Assembly: GCA_013139345.1 (NCBI GenBank)
Contig: WTAY01000088.1
Coordinates: 1-19,943, forward strand
DNA from: Methylophaga sp.
GTDB taxonomy: Bacteria; Pseudomonadota; Gammaproteobacteria; Nitrosococcales; Methylophagaceae
Length of the DNA stretch: 19,943 nucleotides
Direction of reading: 5' to 3'
Shown here: positions 15,140 to 19,943 of the stretch, one piece after another
How the letters are laid out: each line of letters begins with the position of its first letter
Numbering within the stretch: the stretch's first letter is position 1
Notes under the pieces: model-generated
Database searches by the model: none
The model's input: the letters and a program-made list of their open reading frames with translations, nothing else
Told to the model about the DNA's origin: nothing
Made by a program: the position numbers and the translations under genes

Positions 15140-16603
15140 TTAACCTACGCGGTAGTTTGGCGCTTCTTTAGTGATGGTTACATCATGGACGTGGCTTTCA
15201 TTCATTCCGGCAGTTGTTACACGAACAAACTCGGGTTTAGTACGCATATCTTCGATAGTTGCGCTACCTGTATAACCCATACTAGAACGAATACCACCAA
15301 GTAGTTGGTGGATGACTGGGCCAAGGTTACCTTTGTAAGGAACGCGGCCTTCAATACCTTCTGGTACAAGTTTGTCTGCTTCACTTGATTCTTGGAAGTA
15401 GCGATCACTTGAACCTTGTTTTTGTTGCATCGCACCTAATGAACCCATGCCACGGTATGATTTATAAGAACGACCTTGGAATAATTCAACTTCACCAGGT
15501 GATTCTTCAGTACCCGCAAACATGCCGCCCAACATGATGGTATGAGCACCAGCAACGAGTGCTTTAGCTACATCGCCTGAGTAACGAATACCGCCATCAG
15601 CAATTAGTGGAACACCAGTTCCTTCAAGAGCTTTAGCAACATTACTGATTGCAGTAATTTGTGGCGCACCGACACCTGCTACGATACGAGTTGTACAGAT
15701 TGAACCTGGACCAATACCCACTTTAACTGCATCTGCACCGGCTTCAACTAAGGCTGTTGCCGCTGAACCTGTAGCAATATTTCCGCCGATAACTTGTACT
15801 TGAGGGTAGTTATCTTTAACCCAACGTACTTGATCTAATACACCTTGTGAATGACCGTGAGCGGTATCAACAACAATCACATCAACACCTGCTTCAGCCA
15901 ATGCTTTAACACGTGCCTGACTTTCAGCGCCAATACCTGTCGCAGCACCAACACGTAAACGTTGTTGATCATCTTTAGATGCTAATGGGTTTTCAGTAGA
16001 TTTCTGAATATCTTTAACTGTGATCATGCCTTGAAGGTGAAAGTTATCATCAACAACCAATACTTTTTCAATACGGTTAGTGTGAAGTAAGTTTAAAACT
16101 TCTTTTTTATCAGCATTTTCTTTGACTGTCACCAAGTTTTCTTTCGTTGTCATCACTGAAGAAACAGGGTTGTCAAAATGTGTTTCAAAGCGTAAATCAC
16201 GACTGGTTACTATACCAACAAGATCTTCGCCATCGACAACAGGCATTCCTGAAAACTTATTAGCACGGGTTAACTCAAGGACTTCACCGATGGTCGATGT
16301 TGGTGAGACAGTGATAGGGTCGCGAACAACACCACTTTCGAAGCGTTTAACTTTACGCACTTCGGCAGCTTGTTCTTCAATCGTCATATTCTTGTGAAGA
16401 ATACCTAAACCACCTTCTTGGGCGATTGCGATAGCTAAACGACTTTCCGTTACAGTATCCATTGCTGCAGATAACAGCGGAATATTGATGTTAATATCTC
16501 GGGTAAGTTTTGTTGTTAAGTTAACATCTCGCGGCATTACGTTAGAATAAGCGGGTAGTAACAAAACATCGTCGAAGGTTAGGGCTTCTTGAGCGATTCT
16601 CAT
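15140..16603 (-). CDS. guaB: Inosine-5'-monophosphate dehydrogenase
   Basis: A 487-residue enzyme oxidising IMP to XMP with NAD+, the committed step of guanine nucleotide synthesis. The (beta/alpha)8 barrel is interrupted by a pair of CBS domains (about residues 94-205), which often bind purine nucleotides for feedback control. The catalytic loop GPGSICTTR places the nucleophile at C303; the flap and the YRGMGSLGAM motif follow. The start MRIAQEALTFDDVLL is standard. It faces xseA divergently across 77 bases, and an extended -10 (TGnTATAAT) lies upstream. guaA follows, so guaB-guaA is probably one operon, as in many gammaproteobacteria. Confidence 0.98.
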   Translation of the reverse strand: MRIAQEALTFDDVLLLPAYSNVMPRDVNLTTKLTRDININIPLLSAAMDTVTESRLAIAIAQEGGLGILHKNMTIEEQAAEVRKVKRFESGVVRDPITVSPTSTIGEVLELTRANKFSGMPVVDGEDLVGIVTSRDLRFETHFDNPVSSVMTTKENLVTVKENADKKEVLNLLHTNRIEKVLVVDDNFHLQGMITVKDIQKSTENPLASKDDQQRLRVGAATGIGAESQARVKALAEAGVDVIVVDTAHGHSQGVLDQVRWVKDNYPQVQVIGGNIATGSAATALVEAGADAVKVGIGPGSICTTRIVAGVGAPQITAISNVAKALEGTGVPLIADGGIRYSGDVAKALVAGAHTIMLGGMFAGTEESPGEVELFQGRSYKSYRGMGSLGAMQQKQGSSDRYFQESSEADKLVPEGIEGRVPYKGNLGPVIHQLLGGIRSSMGYTGSATIEDMRTKPEFVRVTTAGMNESHVHDVTITKEAPNYRVG

Positions 16604-16643
16604 AGGGCGTGTTCCTGATAGTACTTGTGGTATTATCCCGTCA

Positions 16644-16652
16644 ATTATAACA
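16644..16652 (-). promoter_or_regulatory. Extended -10 promoter element for guaB
   Basis: TGTTATAAT on the minus strand gives a perfect TATAAT (16644-16649) with an upstream TG, the extended -10 form. It is 40 bases ahead of the guaB start. The -35 is weak (TTAGAA at an 18-base spacing), as is common when the -10 is extended. Confidence 0.6.
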
Positions 16653-16680
16653 AGAATTACACATATTTTCTAAGTTTTTT

Positions 16681-18177
16681 ATGGCATTAGGTAGTAAACC
16701 AACATTAGCGAGTAGACCGGTCAAAGAGGTTTATGCCGTTTCACGTTTAGTACGTGAGGCAAGAGGTGTATTGGAAGGTTCTTTTCCCCTTATTTGGGTT
16801 GAGGGTGAAATTTCTAATCTTGCCATGCCTGCATCAGGCCATATTTACTTCACCTTGAAAGATGAAGCGGCACAAGTTCGTTGCGCTATGTTTAGAAACC
16901 GTAATCGTAATGTACGGTTTACCCCAAAGAATGGCATGCAGATCTTATTGCGTGTTCGTGTGACCTTATATGAAGGGCGGGGCGAGTTTCAACTTGTAGT
17001 TGAACATATGGAAGAGGCGGGAAGTGGTGCGTTACAACGAGCCTATGAAGCCTTAAAACATCGTCTTGGTGAAGAAGGTTTATTTGATCAAGCACATAAG
17101 AAAGAATTACCGACATTGCCGCAAAGCATTGGCGTTGTTTCATCGCCTGATGGTGCAGCCGTACATGACATTCTAACGGTATTAAACCGCCGCTTTCCTG
17201 CTGCAAAGGTTATTCTTTACCCTGTTGCAGTGCAAGGTGGAGACTCCGCGAAACAAATAGCTAATATGATTACCTTAGCGAATAGTCGCCAAGAGTGTGA
17301 TGTTTTAATTGTTGGTCGTGGTGGTGGTTCTTTAGAAGATTTATGGAGCTTTAATGATGAGCTTGTTGCTCGTGCTCTCTTTGCAAGTGAGATTCCTGTC
17401 ATTAGCGCGGTTGGTCATGAAGTTGACTTTACAATTGCTGATTTTGTGGCAGATGTTCGTGCTCCAACTCCTTCGGCAGCCGCTGAATTAGCAGTACCTG
17501 ATGCGGCACAATGGTTAGCAAAAATACACAATCATAGTCGACGATTGACCTTATTAATCGAACATCGTTTACATGATGAAAAACAACATCTAAAGAATTT
17601 ACAGCAACGACTGCCTCAGCCCTTAACTGCAATAAATCAACAGATGCAACGTTTAGATCGCTTAGCTCAGCAGTTAAACCGTAACTGGCGACAGATTATT
17701 AATAATAAACGTCAGCAAGTGGATTATTGGTTAGTACGCTTAAAACACCCACAGGCGAAGATTGAGGCTAATCATTATAAATTGGCTCATTTGAATGAGC
17801 GTTTGCAACAGGTAATCAAACAAAACCTCGATCAGCTGTCTTCTCAAAATAAAGCGTTATTCCAACGTTTACAATTTCAATCACCATTGCCCAAAATTAT
17901 GCAGCAGCAGACAAGTGTAGAGCAAGCTAGGAAGCAGTTGGATAAGGCGATGCAGAAGGTAATTAGTCAGCATAAATCTGATTTATCCCAGAAAATGAGA
18001 ACATTGTCTGCGGTAAGCCCTTTAAATACATTAGAGCGCGGTTACAGTATTGCGACTGATAGCCTTTCTGGGGATGTGATCAGAAATAGTGATGATGTGG
18101 AGCTGGGACAAAAGGTTGATATTCAACTACAGCATGGCGAATTACACTGCCAAATTACAGCTAAGAAAAGTAGCTAA
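16681..18177 (+). CDS. xseA: Exodeoxyribonuclease VII large subunit
   Basis: A 498-residue protein, the catalytic subunit of exonuclease VII, which with many copies of XseB degrades single-stranded DNA from both ends in repair and recombination. The N-terminal OB-fold has WVEGEISNLAMPASGHIYFTL (about residues 39-59). The catalytic domain contains GVVSSPDGAAVHDIL, VGRGGGSLEDLWSFNDE and SAVGHEVDFTIADFVADVRAPTPSAAAE. A long coiled coil (about 285-440) binds XseB, and the C-terminal ERGYSIAT element is complete. The ATG at 16681 has no visible Shine-Dalgarno (a T-run precedes it), suggesting weak or near-leaderless translation. xseB is not adjacent. It ends 9 bases from the convergent channel gene, with no terminator between. 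Confidence 0.96.
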   Translation: MALGSKPTLASRPVKEVYAVSRLVREARGVLEGSFPLIWVEGEISNLAMPASGHIYFTLKDEAAQVRCAMFRNRNRNVRFTPKNGMQILLRVRVTLYEGRGEFQLVVEHMEEAGSGALQRAYEALKHRLGEEGLFDQAHKKELPTLPQSIGVVSSPDGAAVHDILTVLNRRFPAAKVILYPVAVQGGDSAKQIANMITLANSRQECDVLIVGRGGGSLEDLWSFNDELVARALFASEIPVISAVGHEVDFTIADFVADVRAPTPSAAAELAVPDAAQWLAKIHNHSRRLTLLIEHRLHDEKQHLKNLQQRLPQPLTAINQQMQRLDRLAQQLNRNWRQIINNKRQQVDYWLVRLKHPQAKIEANHYKLAHLNERLQQVIKQNLDQLSSQNKALFQRLQFQSPLPKIMQQQTSVEQARKQLDKAMQKVISQHKSDLSQKMRTLSAVSPLNTLERGYSIATDSLSGDVIRNSDDVELGQKVDIQLQHGELHCQITAKKSS

Positions 18178-18186
18178 TTTATCTGA

Positions 18187-19143
18187 TTAAGACGGGTGAG
18201 AAATATCTCCGCCGCAGTGAGGGCATTGAGTAATTTGTCCTGCGCCAGCGAGTCTTATTAGCGCCTTACTTTCTTTTAGTGATAACCCCAAAGATAGTCT
18301 AAGATGTTCAATATCACGCAGTTCTTTATGGCTTAACTTACCATCAGATAATAACGCTATTAATTTTGCTCGGAATTCATCACGACGACTTTGCATCTCA
18401 GTTGTGAAACCACTGGCAATAATACCCGCTGGTAAAGCAGCAATACCGACTCCCATAATAGTGATGACTATTCCTAATGCTTTTCCAGCAAAAGTGATAG
18501 GGACTACATCACCATAACCTACCGTTGTGAGCGTGATTGTTGCCCACCAAATGGCTTGAGGGATCGAACCAAAAACATCTGGTTGAGCTTTATGCTCGAC
18601 GAGATAGATCCCCGCTGAAGCAAAGACGATAAGTATGATTAAAATACTGAGGGCTGAAATGATGCCAGGAAGTTCATTTTTTAGCACTTGAAGCAGAATG
18701 TTTAAAGAGCTTGAGTATCGTGTAAGTTTGAATATGCGTAGTAAACGCACAACTCTTAAATAGCGAGTATCTAGCTGGATAAATAAACCTAAATAGAAGG
18801 GCGCTACAGCGAGGAGATCAATAAGTGCCAATGGACTTTTGGCATATTTCCATCGACTACGCCATGGCTGTTCGGGGTCAATTTCGGCTGAGCTCCACAG
18901 ACGGGCAATATATTCAATTGAGAATAGGGCAATGGAAAGGTATTCAAACCAAATAAACCATGTACTGTGTTCAGCCCTAACTTGTGGCATTGTTTCGACA
19001 AAAACAATAACAACAGTAATAGCGATAAGAAGCATTAGAACAATATTAATGAGTCGAGCGAGACCATCGTGCTCAACTTCGAAGATTTGATGGGCTCGAT
19101 GTCTTAGTGATACGGAATCAATATTTTTTACATTCTCAGCCAT
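18187..19143 (-). CDS. Voltage-gated-type potassium channel (6TM ion transporter)
   Basis: A 318-residue inner-membrane protein of the voltage-gated K+ channel superfamily. Helices S1-S4 run from about residue 30 to 142, with S4 carrying regularly spaced arginines (RYLRVVRLLRIFKLTR, 127-142). S5 (about 160-183), the pore helix and the K+ selectivity filter TVGYGD (207-212) precede S6 (about 220-245). The cytosolic tail is short: a helical stretch (SHKELRDIEHLRLSLGLSLKESKALI) and then C307-x2-C310 with H316 near the end, resembling half a zinc ribbon. It begins 14 bases after lptB on the same strand and so is probably co-transcribed with it, though no functional link is known. Its 3' end almost meets that of xseA. 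Confidence 0.92.
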   Translation of the reverse strand: MAENVKNIDSVSLRHRAHQIFEVEHDGLARLINIVLMLLIAITVVIVFVETMPQVRAEHSTWFIWFEYLSIALFSIEYIARLWSSAEIDPEQPWRSRWKYAKSPLALIDLLAVAPFYLGLFIQLDTRYLRVVRLLRIFKLTRYSSSLNILLQVLKNELPGIISALSILIILIVFASAGIYLVEHKAQPDVFGSIPQAIWWATITLTTVGYGDVVPITFAGKALGIVITIMGVGIAALPAGIIASGFTTEMQSRRDEFRAKLIALLSDGKLSHKELRDIEHLRLSLGLSLKESKALIRLAGAGQITQCPHCGGDISHPS

Positions 19144-19157
19144 AATAGTGTCTGCTT

Positions 19158-19883
19158 TTAAAGGCGGAAGTCTCTACCTAAATAAACACTTAATACGCGT
19201 TTATCTTTCATAATTTCATCAGGCGTACCTTTTGCAATGACTTCTCCTTCATTGAAAATATAAGCACGTTCACAGACTTTTAGTGTTTCACGCACATTAT
19301 GATCAGTAATTAAGATACCAATACCTCGTTGTGCGAGTTCTTGGATAATGCCCTGAATATCAAGTACCGATATGGGATCAACACCGGCAAAAGGTTCATC
19401 AAGCAAGATAAATTGGGGATCCATGGCAAGAGCACGCGCTATTTCTACTCGGCGGCGTTCGCCACCTGACAGAGCCATGCCGATAGAGTCACGAATATGA
19501 TCGATATGAAAATCAGATAAGAGCCGTTCAAGTAAATCTAGTTTATCTTCTTGCTCAAGATCATCACGTGTTTCGATAATGGCATAGATATTATCGGCAA
19601 CACTGAGCTTTCTAAAAACGGATGCTTCTTGGGGTAGGTAGCCTATTCCAAGTTGTGCTCGCTGGTGGATAGGATCATGTGTGAGTTCGCGTTGATCAAG
19701 GAAAATAGTGCCGTGATCAACAGGAATTAAGCCGACAATCATATAGAAGGTAGTTGTCTTACCTGCACCGTTGGGGCCTAAAAGCCCAACAATTTCCCCA
19801 CTCTTTAGTTCCAGTGAGATATCTTTTACTACTTGGCGAGAACCAAAGCTTTTTGATAATGTTTGGGCAGACAATATGCTCAT
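19158..19883 (-). CDS. lptB: LPS export ABC transporter ATPase LptB
   Basis: A 241-residue ABC ATPase that powers lipopolysaccharide transport from the inner to the outer membrane as LptB2FG. It shows Walker A GPNGAGKTTT (about 35-44), the Q-loop YLPQEASVFRKL, the LptB-type signature LSGGERRRVEIARALA, Walker B FILLDEPFAGVDP and the switch histidine in ITDHNVRETL. The ending YLGRDFRL is typical of LptB. The gene just upstream ends 18 bases before this start, consistent with an lpt operon entering from beyond the window; the channel gene follows. Confidence 0.97.
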   Translation of the reverse strand: MSILSAQTLSKSFGSRQVVKDISLELKSGEIVGLLGPNGAGKTTTFYMIVGLIPVDHGTIFLDQRELTHDPIHQRAQLGIGYLPQEASVFRKLSVADNIYAIIETRDDLEQEDKLDLLERLLSDFHIDHIRDSIGMALSGGERRRVEIARALAMDPQFILLDEPFAGVDPISVLDIQGIIQELAQRGIGILITDHNVRETLKVCERAYIFNEGEVIAKGTPDEIMKDKRVLSVYLGRDFRL

Positions 19884-19901
19884 TTTTGCGGCTTATTCCA
19901 A

Positions 19902-19943
19902 TTAATTAGTACGCTGAATGTAACGACGAGATACCCAACCGAT
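19902..19943 (-). CDS. 3' end of an unidentified gene upstream of lptB (SH3-like C-terminus?)
   Basis: The minus-strand frame reads 13 residues, IGWVSRRYIQRTN, then TAA, and is open to the window edge. Its spacing of 18 bases to lptB fits the position where lptA usually sits. However, GWVSRRYIQ looks more like the end of a bacterial SH3 domain than like LptA tails I know. It may be an SH3-domain protein inserted here, or an lptA with an unusual tail. Too short for a firm call. Confidence 0.4.
   Translation of the reverse strand: MGWVSRRYIQRTN

Overview
The window looks like chromosomal DNA of an AT-rich gammaproteobacterium. The gene content fits this: an EfpL/YeiP paralogue of EF-P, lptB, guaB-guaA, xseA, gnd and a HopJ-family gene. 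A methylotroph-like lineage related to Methylophaga is my guess from the overall flavour of the genes; the sequence does not prove it. I see no phage, transposase, CRISPR array, rRNA or tRNA. No gene-free stretch exceeds 300 bases.

Layout. (1) 1-2154 (+): the 3' part of a large FAD/Fe-S D-2-hydroxyacid dehydrogenase. It faces a hemerythrin-domain gene (2313-2816, -) across a 15-bp terminator hairpin. (2) 3071-4432 (-): efpL, ybaN (DUF454) and a HopJ-family gene. (3) 4579-6339 (+): cvfB-like RNA-binding protein and the ribosome-assembly GTPase rbgA, abutting. (4) 6361-8960 (+): a Fur-like dyad over a good sigma70 promoter, then an outer-membrane porin, a periplasmic protein with a covalent-flavinylation motif, and a two-helix PepSY-type membrane protein. 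I read this as an iron-regulated extracytoplasmic electron-transfer or metal-uptake cassette. (5) 9028-11448 (+): a nucleotidyltransferase-fold protein whose stop codon abuts the gnd start, ended by a 12-bp terminator. (6) 11517-12254 (-): a small encapsulin-type ferritin (EncFtn) without cargo tail, downstream of a DUF6524-like membrane protein. (7) 12368-13283 (-): two small paralogous STAS-like proteins sharing three cysteines. (8) 13407-16603 (-): guaB then guaA, the two steps from IMP to GMP, separated by a REP-like inverted repeat. (9) 16681-18177 (+): xseA, divergent from guaB. (10) 18187-19943 (-): the end of an unidentified gene with an SH3-like C-terminus, then lptB, then a voltage-gated-type K+ channel with a C-terminal CxxC tail.

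Iron handling recurs: the Fur-controlled flavin/porin cassette, the EncFtn ferroxidase and the diiron-type hemerythrin protein lie within about 10 kb, though in separate transcription units. The rest is housekeeping: purine synthesis, translation, ribosome assembly, DNA repair, pentose phosphate flux and LPS export. Larger spacers (2817-3070, 4433-4578, 12255-12367, 12713-12911) show no gene I can support.
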